Below are positions 56,330-64,000 of a stretch of DNA of 64,000 bases, in pieces. Each line of letters begins with the position of its first letter. Position 1 is the first letter of the stretch. Location of the stretch: NCBI GenBank assembly GCA_963844805.1, contig CAWJPU010000003.1, positions 1 through 64,000 on the forward strand, in the 5' to 3' direction. The notes under the pieces were generated by a model. It was not told the DNA's origin. It made no database searches and worked only from the letters and a program-made list of their open reading frames with translations. Position numbers and translations under genes: made by a program. The DNA is from JACCZR01 sp963844805 (GTDB lineage Bacteria > Actinomycetota > Thermoleophilia > Solirubrobacterales > Thermoleophilaceae).

Positions 56330-56656
56330 GCACCGAAGCGGGCGCGCTCGCAACTTCAATTGCGCCACACTGAGGACATCGCCGTCTGCAACCACCTGGA
56401 CCAAGTGGCCGTCGGCCCGCCCCACGACGTCGAGGGCTGCGAGGAGTGCCTGAAGACCGGCGACCGCTGGGTCCACCTGCGCGCCTGCCGCACCTGCGGC
56501 AAGGTCGGCTGCTGCGACTCCTCCCCCAACCGCCACGCCACGGCGCACCACCGCGAGACCGGTCACCCGATCGTCTCCTCCGCCCAACCGGACGAGCAAT
56601 GGTCGTACTGCTACGAGGACGACGCGGTGTTCATCATCGAGGAGGGCCCGGCGTGA
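56324..56656 (+). CDS. UBP-type zinc finger protein
   Basis: About 110 residues. ZnF-UBP ligands in order: CNHLDQVAVGPPHDVEGCEE (C, H, C), CLKTGDRWVHLRACRTCGKV (C, C, C), GCCDSSPNRHATAHHRETGH (C, H, H, H). This fold binds the C-terminal Gly-Gly of ubiquitin in eukaryotes; the actinobacterial stand-alone forms have no assigned ligand. The start is uncertain (ATG 56312, ATG 56324 or TTG 56360), as the conserved part begins near 56380. GTGA overlap with the following dehydrogenase. Confidence 0.75.
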   Translation: MFAPKRARSQLQLRHTEDIAVCNHLDQVAVGPPHDVEGCEECLKTGDRWVHLRACRTCGKVGCCDSSPNRHATAHHRETGHPIVSSAQPDEQWSYCYEDDAVFIIEEGPA

Positions 56657-57582
56657 GCGGCAAGTGGACGGCGGAGGACATCCCCGACCAGGCCGGCCGC
56701 CTCGCCGTGGTGACCGGAGCCAACAGCGGGCTCGGCCGCGTCACCGCGCTCGAGCTGGCCCGTCACGGCGCCGAGGTGGTCGTGGCCTCCCGGAGCATCG
56801 ACAAGGGCGAGGCCACCGCGGAGGAGATCGAGCGCGAGACCGGAGCGCCCAAGCCGCGCGTGCTCGCGCTCGATCTCGGCAGCCTCGACTCGGTGCGGAG
56901 TTCGCCGGCCGGCTCGAGGGCGAGCGGATCGACCTGCTCGTCAACAACGCCGGGGTGATGATGACCCCGCAGCAGTCCACCAGCGACGGCTTCGAGCTCC
57001 AGTTCGGCACCAACCACCTGGGCCACTTCGCGCTGACCGGGCTGCTGCTGGAGGCCGTCGAGCGCTCGGACTCCGGCCGCATCGTCACGCTGAGCAGCAA
57101 CGAGCACAAGGGCTGGGAAGCTCGACTTCGACGACCTCCAGAAGGAGCGCTCCTACAGCCCCCGGGCCGCCTACCGGGGCTCGAAGCTGGCCAACGCCGT
57201 GTTCGCCGTCGAGCTCGATCGCCGGCTGCGCGCGAAGGGATCCCCGGCGATCAGCGTGTTCGCCCACCCCGGCTACTCGGCCACGAACCTGCAGAGCACG
57301 GGGCCGACCGGCATCGCCAAGGCCGCGATGGCGATCAGCAACCGCATCCTGGCCCAGAGCGCCGAGCGGGGCGCCCTGCCCACCCTCTACGCGGCCACCG
57401 CCCCCGGGGTGCAGGGCGGCGAGTACTACGGCCCGGACGGTCCCGGCGAGTTCCGCGGCCACCCACAGCGGGTCGAGGCGATCCGGCCGGCCTACGACGA
57501 GGACAACGGGCGCCTGCTGTGGGAGGCCTCGGAGGAGCTGACCGGGGTCCGCTTCCTGTCGGCTACGCCTCGGCCAGCATGA
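56653..57582 (+). CDS. SDR oxidoreductase (retinol dehydrogenase-like), frameshifted
   Basis: GTG 56653 overlaps the upstream stop. Motifs: VVTGANSGLGRVTALELARH, then after an indel near 56900 DLLVNNAGVMMTPQQSTSDG, QFGTNHLGHFALTGLLLEAV, IVTLSSNEHKGWEA, and after a second near 57115 DLQKERSYSPRAAYRGSKLA (Tyr/Lys). VFAHPGYSATNLQ closes the catalytic core. The long C-terminus (VQGGEYYGPDG) is typical of the WWOX/RDH group. Substrate unknown. Ends overlapping the convergent methyltransferase. Confidence 0.87.
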
Positions 57583-58360
57583 AGTGCCACTCGTTCTCCA
57601 GCCGGTAAGCCCCGCTCGGTAGGCGGTACGGCGCGAGCGCACGGACCACTTGCTCGCCCAGCTCGCGCTCGGCAGCAGGGCCGACGATCGACGCGAGGCC
57701 TCCGACCGAGAGCATGCATCGCGCCAGTGTCTCGTCGTCTGGGTACTCGTACGCCCAGCTGATGTCGAAGGCCTCGCGCGGGTGTAAGCCGGCCTCGGTG
57801 GCGATTTCCTCCAGCACGCCCGGCTTCCACAGCGGGGGCGGCGGCGGGGCGGCGGACGCGGGGGCGGACATGTACGGCCGCACCACCTGCTTCATCGCCT
57901 CCAAGTCGCAGTGTTCGGGCCTGCCCCAGACCTGCACCACGACGGGCGCCCCGGGGCGCGCAACACGCCCCGCCTCCCGCAAGGCGGCGACGATGTCGTC
58001 CGCGAAGAAGAAGGAGTTGAAGCCGGCGACCAGGTCGAAGCTGTCGTCCTCGAACGGCAGGAACTGCATGTCGCCCACCACGACCTCGGCGCTCGGTACG
58101 CGGTCCCGGGCCAGCTCGATCAGCTCCTCGGAGGCGTCGAGGCCGACCGGTCGCGCCCCACGAGCCGCTACCGCGGCCAGGAACACGCCGGTGCCGCAGC
58201 CCACCTCGAGCACGCGCTTGCCCACCGTGGGCCCCACCCGCTTGATCGCCTCGTCGTACGTGGGCCCCTGCTGCTCCTCGTTCGCGCCCCAGTCGCGCGC
58301 TCGGGAACCCCACAGGGGGCCCCAGCGCGTAGCGCTGCCGGAGGCGGTGGTGGAGGTCAT
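57563..58360 (-). CDS. Class I SAM-dependent methyltransferase
   Basis: 265 residues from ATG 58360. Motif I VLEVGCGTGVFLAAVAARGA, motif II VVVGDMQFLPFEDDSFDLVA, then REAGRVARPGAPVVVQVWGR. This is the UbiE/small-molecule type. A C-terminal helical cap (LASIVGPAAERELGEQVVRA) is present. Divergent from a PadR regulator, which likely controls it. Confidence 0.87.
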   Translation of the reverse strand: MTSTTASGSATRWGPLWGSRARDWGANEEQQGPTYDEAIKRVGPTVGKRVLEVGCGTGVFLAAVAARGARPVGLDASEELIELARDRVPSAEVVVGDMQFLPFEDDSFDLVAGFNSFFFADDIVAALREAGRVARPGAPVVVQVWGRPEHCDLEAMKQVVRPYMSAPASAAPPPPPLWKPGVLEEIATEAGLHPREAFDISWAYEYPDDETLARCMLSVGGLASIVGPAAERELGEQVVRALAPYRLPSGAYRLENEWHFMLAEA

Positions 58361-58397
58361 GTCCGCTCCTCTCGCTAAGGTATGGATCGTAGTTATA

Positions 58398-58414
58398 AGC
58401 TATGAGCCATAGCT
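58398..58414. promoter_or_regulatory. Inverted repeat upstream of the PadR gene
   Basis: AGCTATG-AGC-CATAGCT, a perfect 7-bp inverted repeat with a 3-base spacer. It ends directly before the PadR ATG (58415) and lies 38 bases before the divergent methyltransferase start. A nearby related half site (TATGGATCGTAG) may be a second copy. A plausible PadR operator. Confidence 0.7.
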
Positions 58415-58951
58415 ATGTCAAGGCCTGAACTCAGCCTCTTCTCATACGAGATCCTCGGCCTGGTCGGCCGCGAGGGCGCGGGCGCGCACGACCTCCTGCG
58501 CCTGGCCCGCCGGGGACGGATGCTCGACTGGGCCGGCGAGAGCCAGTACTACGTCGAGCCCAAGCGCCTGGCCGAGCTGGGATACCTGGACACCCGCAGG
58601 GAGCCGGGTCGCACCCGCGAGCGCACCGTCTACTCGCTGAGCGACAAGGGTCTCCAGGCCCTGCGCGAATGGGGCCGCACTCCGACCGCGTTCACGCCGC
58701 TGAAGAGCGAGCCGCTGCTGCGGCTGCTGGTAGCCGACCTGGTCGGCGAGGCGCCGACCCGCGAGAGCGTCCTCGCGCTGCGGGAGGACATCGCCGACCT
58801 CCAGGCCCGGCTCGACGAGAGCGAGCAGACGGCCGCGGCCCTCCCCCACCGCCGCAAGTACCTGCTCATGGTCATCGATCACCTGCGGCGGCTGCTGGAG
58901 CTGCACGAAGACCTTGTCGACGAGGTCGAGCGCGAGTTCGACTCGGGCTAG
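58415..58951 (+). CDS. PadR family transcriptional regulator
   Basis: 178 residues. N-terminal winged helix LFSYEILGLVGREGAGAHDL, YYVEPKRLAELGYLDTRREP, TVYSLSDKGLQALREWGR. The C-terminal Vir_C-like helical domain PLLRLLVADLVGEAPTRESV is a long coiled dimer (LQARLDESEQTAAALPHRRK). It usually represses an adjacent gene in response to a small molecule. The divergent methyltransferase is the probable target. Confidence 0.9.
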   Translation: MSRPELSLFSYEILGLVGREGAGAHDLLRLARRGRMLDWAGESQYYVEPKRLAELGYLDTRREPGRTRERTVYSLSDKGLQALREWGRTPTAFTPLKSEPLLRLLVADLVGEAPTRESVLALREDIADLQARLDESEQTAAALPHRRKYLLMVIDHLRRLLELHEDLVDEVEREFDSG

Positions 58952-59690
58952 AGCGCCGACAGGCCGGCGGCCACGCTGGCCAGCCCGCCCGCGGCCACCA
59001 GCCCCAGCACCAGCGCGGAGAAGCGCTCGGCGTCCACGCGCCGAAACAGCCGCGCCCCCAGCAGGTGGCCGGCGACCACCAGGGCCAGCAGCGGCGACCA
59101 GCACCTCGGGCCGGAACGCGTCCGCTGCCCCACCCGCCCCGAGCAGCAGCACCGCGCCGGCGCCGTTCAGGAACAGGAATGCGGCCGCGAGCGAGGCCCG
59201 CAGCTCGGCCGGGGTGAGACCCCGGGCGCGCAGCCACAGCACCAGCGGCGGGCCGCTGAGGCTGACCGAGGTCGTGAGCGCGCCGCTGGCCAGGCCCGCG
59301 GTGAGCGCGCCGCGCGGTCCCGGAGCCGCCGCCGGCTCGGGCGCCCGCCAGGCCAGCGCCGCCGCCGCCACCACGCCCACGCCCACCACGACCTGCAGCG
59401 CGGGCTTCGGCGCCAGCGCGAGCAACAGCGCGCCGAGGGCCAGCCCGGGGACCGCGGCGAGCAGCGCGGGCCTCAGGGCGTCCCAGCGCACCGCGCCGCC
59501 ACCCGTGCCTCCACGGGTGTCGCGCAGCACCAGCACGTTGAGGACGAGTCCGAGCGCCAGCAGCGCCCAGACCGCCTCGATGGGCTCGAGCACGGCAAAC
59601 AAGCGCGGGGCTCAGCACCAGGGCAAAGCCGAAGCCGGTGGCGGACTGGACCGAGGCGCCGGTGAACGCGGCGGCGGCGGCGAGGACCAT
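58948..59690 (-). CDS. TauE/SafE family permease, frameshifted
   Basis: ATG 59690 overlaps the stop of the peptidase gene by one base (TGATG). Membrane segments: VLAAAAAFTGASVQSATGFG (family motif), then after an indel near 59605 IEAVWALLALGLVLNVLVLR, LLAAVPGLALGALLLALAPK, GLASGALTTSVSLSGPPLVL and the last piece LLALVVAGHLLGARLFRRVD. Sulfite or organo-sulfonate export family. Substrate not identified. Linked to the shikimate operon only by overlap. Confidence 0.83.
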
Positions 59691-60754
59691 CAGCCGACGG
59701 TGACCAGGGTCTTGGGGAAGGCGCTCAGGTTGCGCAGTCCGTCGTCGCCCACGATCACCAGGTCCTCGATGCGCACGCCGACCTCGCCGGGCACGTAGAC
59801 GCCGGGCTCGATCGTCACCGCGTTGCCGGCCCGCAGCTCTCCCTCGGCGGTCTTGGTGAGCCGCGGGGCCTCGTGCACCTCGAGCCCCACCCCGTGGCCG
59901 AGCCCGTGGCCGAACTGCTCCCCGCGCCCGGCCTCCTCGATCAGCGAGCGCGCGGCGGCGTCCACCTCGCTGCAGGCGGTCCCCGCGCGCGCGGCGTCCA
60001 GCGCGGCCAGCTGAGCGTTGAGCACCAGGTCGTAGACGTCGGTGGCCAGCGGGCCCAGCTCGCCGGTGGCGAAGGTGCGCGTGCAGTCCGAGCACATGCC
60101 GTCGACCAGGCAGCCGAGGTCGAGCACGACGAGCGTGTCGCGCGGGATCTCCACCTCGCGCGGCTCGGCGTGGGGCAGCGCGCCGTGCGCGCCGGCGGCG
60201 ACGATCGAGGGAAACGACGGATCCTTGGCGCCGCGCTCGCGCATCTCGCGCTCCAGGTCGACGGCCACCTCGCGCTCGGTGCGACCCACCAGGCCGCGCT
60301 CGGCGACGTAGGAGTAGATCGAGTCGGCCAGCTCGGCGGCGGCGGCCATCGCGGCCACCTCGGACTCGTCCTTGACCTCGCGCAGGCTCTCCACCAGGCC
60401 GCCGGCGGGCACCAGCTCGACGCCGTCGGGCACCGACTCCGCCAGGCGCCGGTGGGCCTTCACGCTCATGTGCTCGTCGTCGAAGCCCGCGCGGCCGGTC
60501 AGGCGGGGGACGAGGTCCTTGAGCAGGTCGCGGCCCGCGGGCAGGCGCTCGAACTCGCCCGACACCTCGGTGGCGGCGCGCTCCACGTAGCGGAAGTCGG
60601 TGAGGAACAGGCGCTCGTCGGCGCTCACCACCGCCGCGGCGTTGGTGCCGGAGAAGCCGGTCAGGTAGCGGACGTTGGTCAGGTCGGAGACCAGCAGGCA
60701 GTCCAGCTCGTCCTCGGCCAGCAGGGCGGCGAGGCGATCGGCGCGGGTGTTCAA
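59690..60754 (-). CDS. M24 family aminopeptidase P (Xaa-Pro type)
   Basis: 354 residues from TTG 60754, overlapping the aroQ stop as TTGA. N-terminal domain NVRYLTGFSGTNAAAVVSAD. Catalytic pita-bread domain: ALPHAEPREVEIPRDTLVVL, DLGCLVDGMCSDCTRTFATG (two Asp), GHGLGHGVGLEVHEAP (His), AVTIEPGVYV and VGVRIEDLVIV (two Glu). All five metal ligands are present. The pepQ-like gene next to aroQ and upstream of efp is a common actinobacterial arrangement; here efp lies elsewhere. Confidence 0.92.
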   Translation of the reverse strand: MNTRADRLAALLAEDELDCLLVSDLTNVRYLTGFSGTNAAAVVSADERLFLTDFRYVERAATEVSGEFERLPAGRDLLKDLVPRLTGRAGFDDEHMSVKAHRRLAESVPDGVELVPAGGLVESLREVKDESEVAAMAAAAELADSIYSYVAERGLVGRTEREVAVDLEREMRERGAKDPSFPSIVAAGAHGALPHAEPREVEIPRDTLVVLDLGCLVDGMCSDCTRTFATGELGPLATDVYDLVLNAQLAALDAARAGTACSEVDAAARSLIEEAGRGEQFGHGLGHGVGLEVHEAPRLTKTAEGELRAGNAVTIEPGVYVPGEVGVRIEDLVIVGDDGLRNLSAFPKTLVTVG

Positions 60755-61185
60755 AGAGCGTCCCTGAGCATCTCGATCGCCTCCCGGTACCCGTCGACGC
60801 CCTTGCCCTGCACATGGCCGATGCACAGGTCGCGGATCACCGACTGGCGGCGCCACTCCTCGCGGCTCTCGATCGCCGAGATGTGCACCTCCACGGCGGG
60901 CAGCGCGGCGACCTCGAGCGCGTCGCGGATGGCGTACGAGTAGTGGGTCCAGGCCCCGGGATTGAGCACCAGCGCGTCGCTGCGCTCGGCCGTGCGGTGC
61001 AGCTGCTCGCAGAACTCGCCCTCGTGGTTGGTCTGGAAGAACGAGGCCTCGAAGCCGAACTCGCGCGCGAAGCGGCCCACCTGTCCCTCCACCTCGGCGA
61101 GCGTGAGCGTGCCGTAGATCTCGGGGTCGCGACGGCCGAGCGTGTCGAGGTTCACGCCGTGCAGGACCGCGACGCGGTGGTTCAC
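60751..61185 (-). CDS. aroQ: 3-Dehydroquinate dehydratase, type II
   Basis: 144 residues from GTG 61185. Type II signature HGVNLDTLGRRDPEIYGTLT (Arg, Tyr), ASFFQTNHEGEFCEQLHRTA (NHEG), LNPGAWTHYSYAIRDAL (Asn, His partner) and VEVHISAIESREEWRRQSV. Dehydrates 3-dehydroquinate to 3-dehydroshikimate. Start overlaps the aroKB stop, stop overlaps the peptidase start. Confidence 0.95.
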   Translation of the reverse strand: MNHRVAVLHGVNLDTLGRRDPEIYGTLTLAEVEGQVGRFAREFGFEASFFQTNHEGEFCEQLHRTAERSDALVLNPGAWTHYSYAIRDALEVAALPAVEVHISAIESREEWRRQSVIRDLCIGHVQGKGVDGYREAIEMLRDAL

Positions 61186-62704
61186 GCGAGCACCTCGTCC
61201 ACCGCCGCCCGCAGCGCGTCACGCGCCACCTCGTGGCCGGGGCTCACGTCACCCGGCGCCTCCACCAGCACGAACGGGACCTGCCCGCCCTCGCGCTTCT
61301 TGTCGCGCTCGGAGGCGGCGAGCACCTCGTCGGCGGCGACGCCGTCCACCGACAGCGGCAGGCCCGCGGGCCTGCAGCAGCCCGGCCACCTCGTCGCGCA
61401 GCGCGTTGCGCCCCGACAGCCGCAGCGCACACAGCAGCCCGAGGCCCACGGCCTCGCCGTGGCGCAGGCGCGAGTAGCCCGTCGCGGCCTCCAGCGCGTG
61501 GCCCACGGTGTGGCCCAGGTTGAGCACCTGCCGGCGGCCGGAGTCGCGCTCGTCCTCGGCCACCACGGCCAGCTTGGTGCGCAGGCAGCCGAGCACGACC
61601 TCGTCGTCGGGCGGCTCGCCCGCGCGCACGCGCGACCACAGGCCTCCGCCGGCGATCAGCGCGGTCTTGACCACCTCGGCGTAGCCGGCAGCGGCCTCCT
61701 CGGGAGGCAGGGTGTCGAGCGCCCCCGGGTCGCACAGCACCGCGCTGGGCTGGTGGTAGGCGCCCGCGTAGTTCTTGCCCTCGGGCAGGTCGACGCCTGT
61801 CTTTCCCCCGTAGGCGGAGTCGACCTGGGCCACCAGCGTCGTCGGGACCTGCACGTGGCGCACGCCGCGCTGGTACACGGCGGCGCAAAATCCGGCCAGG
61901 TCGCCCACCACCCCGCCGCCCACGCCGACCACGAGGTCGCCACCCTCCATCTCGGCGCGCGCCAGCTCGCGCAGCACGTGCTCGGCGGTGGCGAGCGTCT
62001 TGTGCTCCTCGCCGGCGGGCACGGTCACGCGGTGGTCGGCCGGTACGCCGTGCAGGCCGGCGACGTTGTCGTCGGTCACCGCGAAGCGGCGTCCGTCGGT
62101 GGGCCAGAAGAAGGTGCGCCTGGAGCAGGCCGCGGCCGAAGAACACCGGGTAGCTGCCGGACTCCGCCGCGGCCCACACGACCTTCGTGCCGCGCGGGGC
62201 GCCCGCCAGCGCCTGGAGCGCGGGCACGACGTGGCGCACGGCCGAGCGCTCCGCCGGCGGCAGCGTCACCTGAGCGGCTGTCTCGTAGGCGGCCTGGCGG
62301 TCGTCGTGCAACTGCGCGAAACGGCCGCGGTCGCGGGCCAGCGGCCTCCCCTTGCCGGAGGCACGGCGCCACGCGTCCTCGAGGTCCACCTCCAGGTGGA
62401 TGACGGTGTGGCCGGCGAGCGCCTCGCGAACCCGCTCCGAGCCCAGCGAGCCCCCGCCCAGGGCGATCACCCGGGCCTCGTCGCGAGCCAGCAGGCGCAG
62501 CACGACCTCCTCCTCGCGCAGCCGGAACGCCGACTCGCCCTCGCGGTCGAAGTACTCCTCCAGCGGCTCCCCGAGCTCGCGCTCGAGCTCGCGGTCGGAG
62601 TCCAGCGCCTCGGCCCCCAGCTCCGCGGCGACGGTGCGCGCGGCGCTGGTCTTGCCCGCCCCCATGAACCCGACGAAGACGAGCGCGCCGGCCTGGGCGG
62701 TCAC
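61182..62704 (-). CDS. aroKB: Bifunctional shikimate kinase / 3-dehydroquinate synthase (AroK-AroB fusion), frameshifted
   Basis: GTG 62704 overlaps the aroC stop. Residues 1-170 are shikimate kinase: LVFVGFMGAGKTSAARTVAA (Walker A), ALDSDRELERELGEPLEEYF, ARVIALGGGSLGSERVREAL, WRRASGKGRPLARDR. The same frame continues without a stop through a short linker (ALAGAPRGTKVVWAAAESGS) into the start of AroB. After an indel near 62115 come VTVPAGEEHKTLATAEHVLR, LVVGVGGGVVGDLAGFCAAV, QVDSAYGGKTGVDLPEGKNY and LNLGHTVGHALEAATGYSRL; the end is RALAAVDEVLA-like DALRAAVDEVLA after a second indel near 61375. Confidence 0.87.
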
Positions 62705-63865
62705 CGCCTCCACTCGATGCGCCCCTCGTAGGAACGCAGGGCGGCGGTCGCGTCGTCGACGTGGTCGCCGCCGAACTTGTCGCGGTAAGCCGACCCCAGC
62801 ACCAGCGCCACCATCGCCTCGGCCACCACGCCGGCGGCGGGCACCGTGCAGGAGTCGGTGCGCTCGCGCAGCGCCTGGGCCGGCTCGTGGGTGGCGAGGT
62901 CCACCGAGCGCAGCGGCTTGGTCAGCGTGGGCAGCGGCTTCATCGCCCCGAGCACGACCAACGGGTCGCCCGTGGTCATGCCGCCCTCGACCCCGCCCGC
63001 GCGGTTGGTCTCGCGCGTGAAGCCGTGCTCGTCGGAGTAGAAGATCTCGTCGTGGGCCTGCGAGCCCACGCGCCCGGCCAGGTCGAAGCCATCGCCGATC
63101 CCGACGCCCTTCATGGCCTGGATCGACATGATCGCCTGCGCCAGCCGGCCGTCCAGGCGCTCCTCCCACGACAGGTAGGAGCCGAGCCCCGGCACCAGGC
63201 CGAAGGCGATCACCTCGTAGACGCCGCCCAGCGACTCGTTGGCCTTCCGCGCGCGGTTGATCTCCTCGACCATCTCGGCGCTGGCCTCGCCGTCCAGGCA
63301 GCGCACGGGCGAGTCGTCCACCCCGACGAAGTCCTCGGGGCTCAGGTCGTCCCGCGCGGGCGCGCGCACGGAGCCGATCTGGGTCACGTGGCTGTGGACC
63401 ACCACTCCCAGCTCGCGAAGGAAGGCCTTGGCCAGGCCGCCCGCGGCGACCCGGGCGGTGGTCTCGCGCGCGCTCGCGCGCTCGAGGACGTTGCGCACGT
63501 CGGTGAAGCCGAACTTCTGCACCCCCGCGAGGTCGGCGTGCCCGGGCCGCGGGAGGTGCACCTCGTCCACCTCGCCGTTGACCGGCCAGGGGTTCATCCG
63601 CTCCTCCCAGTTGGCGTAGTCGCGGTTGGCGATCCGCAGCGAGACGGGGCTGCCCGAGCGTCCTGCCGTGGCGGACGCCGGAGGTCACCTCGGCGCGGTC
63701 GGTCTCGATCTTCATCCGCCCGCCGCGGCCGTGGCCGAGCTGCCGGCGGGCCAGGTCGCGGTCGATGTCGTCCGGGGCCAGCTCCAGGCCGGCGGGGAGC
63801 CCCTCGAGGACGGCCGTCAGGCCCGGGCCGTGCGACTCACCAGCGGTTGTGAAGCGGAGCGCCAT
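62701..63865 (-). CDS. aroC: Chorismate synthase, frameshifted
   Basis: Start at 63865: ALRFTTAGESHGPGLTAVLE, then DLARRQLGHGRGGRMKIETD. After an indel near 63660 the frame continues with PGHADLAGVQKFGFTDVRNV, ERASARETTARVAAGG, GVGIGDGFDLAGRVGSQAHD, NRAGGVEGGMTTGDPLVVLG and AALRSYEGRIEWRR. These are the flavin- and EPSP-binding signatures. Last common step to chorismate. First gene of the operon aroC-aroKB-aroQ-M24-TauE, all overlapping. Confidence 0.93.
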
Positions 63866-63934
63866 CGCGCTCCCAGCCTATTGCGGGCCTGGCTCAGCCG
63901 TCCGGCGTGGCGGCCAACGCTCGGGCCGCGCTCC

Positions 63935-64000
63935 TCAGCCAGAGGAGGGAACCAGGTTCTCGTACAGGTCGATGAGCTCGGGCCCGGCCAGCACGGCCAC
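63935..64000 (-). CDS. C-terminal end of a truncated unknown gene
   Basis: A minus-strand open frame enters from the right edge and encodes about 21 residues (ending ELIDLYENLVPSSG, stop at 63935-63937). Too short to identify. About 70 bases separate it from aroC. Confidence 0.3.
   Translation of the reverse strand: MAVLAGPELIDLYENLVPSSG

Overview
The window is high-GC DNA with actinobacterial gene content. The most likely source is a member of the Thermoleophilia (Solirubrobacterales-like). Clues are the SnoaL-like proteins that begin MSQENVE, a short secreted protein of the RRPTPAFVIACVALFVAMSG type, F420-type luciferase-like oxidoreductases, and an imuB/dnaE2 mutasome with a DUF6504 partner. 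The taxonomic call is inference; there is no rRNA gene. Genes are packed tightly, and 4-bp start/stop overlaps (GTGA, ATGA, TTGA, apparently also CTGA) join most operons.

Region 1 (1-8.6 kb) is accessory DNA: a frameshifted secreted protein, a head-to-tail array of four decayed SnoaL-like genes (1027-2661), then a minus-strand replicon-like element (about 2.6-7.0 kb). The element holds a MerR/excisionase-type HTH protein, an AEP-type primase with CHC2 zinc finger, a RepA-like ATPase, a second HTH protein and several small unknown proteins. It lies on the 3' side of a tRNA with a CAU anticodon (8594-8666), a common integration position, but no integrase or att duplication was found.

Region 2 (8.8-20.1 kb) holds a KaiC-like ATPase with a pseudo-receiver/HTH partner, purU with a GcvT-like fragment, a MetE-family protein, a secreted phosphodiester glycosidase/phosphatase/thioredoxin-like operon, an SDR, an F420-dependent oxidoreductase and a glycosyltransferase. 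Region 3 (20.1-45.0 kb) is mostly information-processing and core metabolism: tRNA-Asn, rpoD-like sigma, dnaG, dgt, ppdK, recO, mutM, xerD, pyrG, recN, nadK, tlyA, and an efp-nusB-xseB-ispA-dxs operon. Region 4 (45-50.2 kb) has a ZIP transporter, an MBL-fold hydrolase opposite a RsbW-like ATPase, DUF72, an ABC exporter and a cupin.

Region 5 (50.3-56.7 kb) is a DNA-damage cassette: imuB, DUF6504, a K+ channel, an ArsC-family protein and dnaE2, with a perfect GAAC-N4-GTTC (LexA-type) box at both imuB and dnaE2. Region 6 (56.7-64 kb) has an SDR, a methyltransferase facing a PadR regulator, and a shikimate operon aroC-aroKB-aroQ-M24 peptidase-TauE in which aroK and aroB are fused.

About half of the genes, including essential ones (pyrG, nadK, rpoD, aroC, ispA), carry single-base frameshifts while their protein sequence stays conserved on both sides. 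This most likely reflects indel errors in the sequence, so frameshifts outside the first 8 kb should not be read as pseudogenes.
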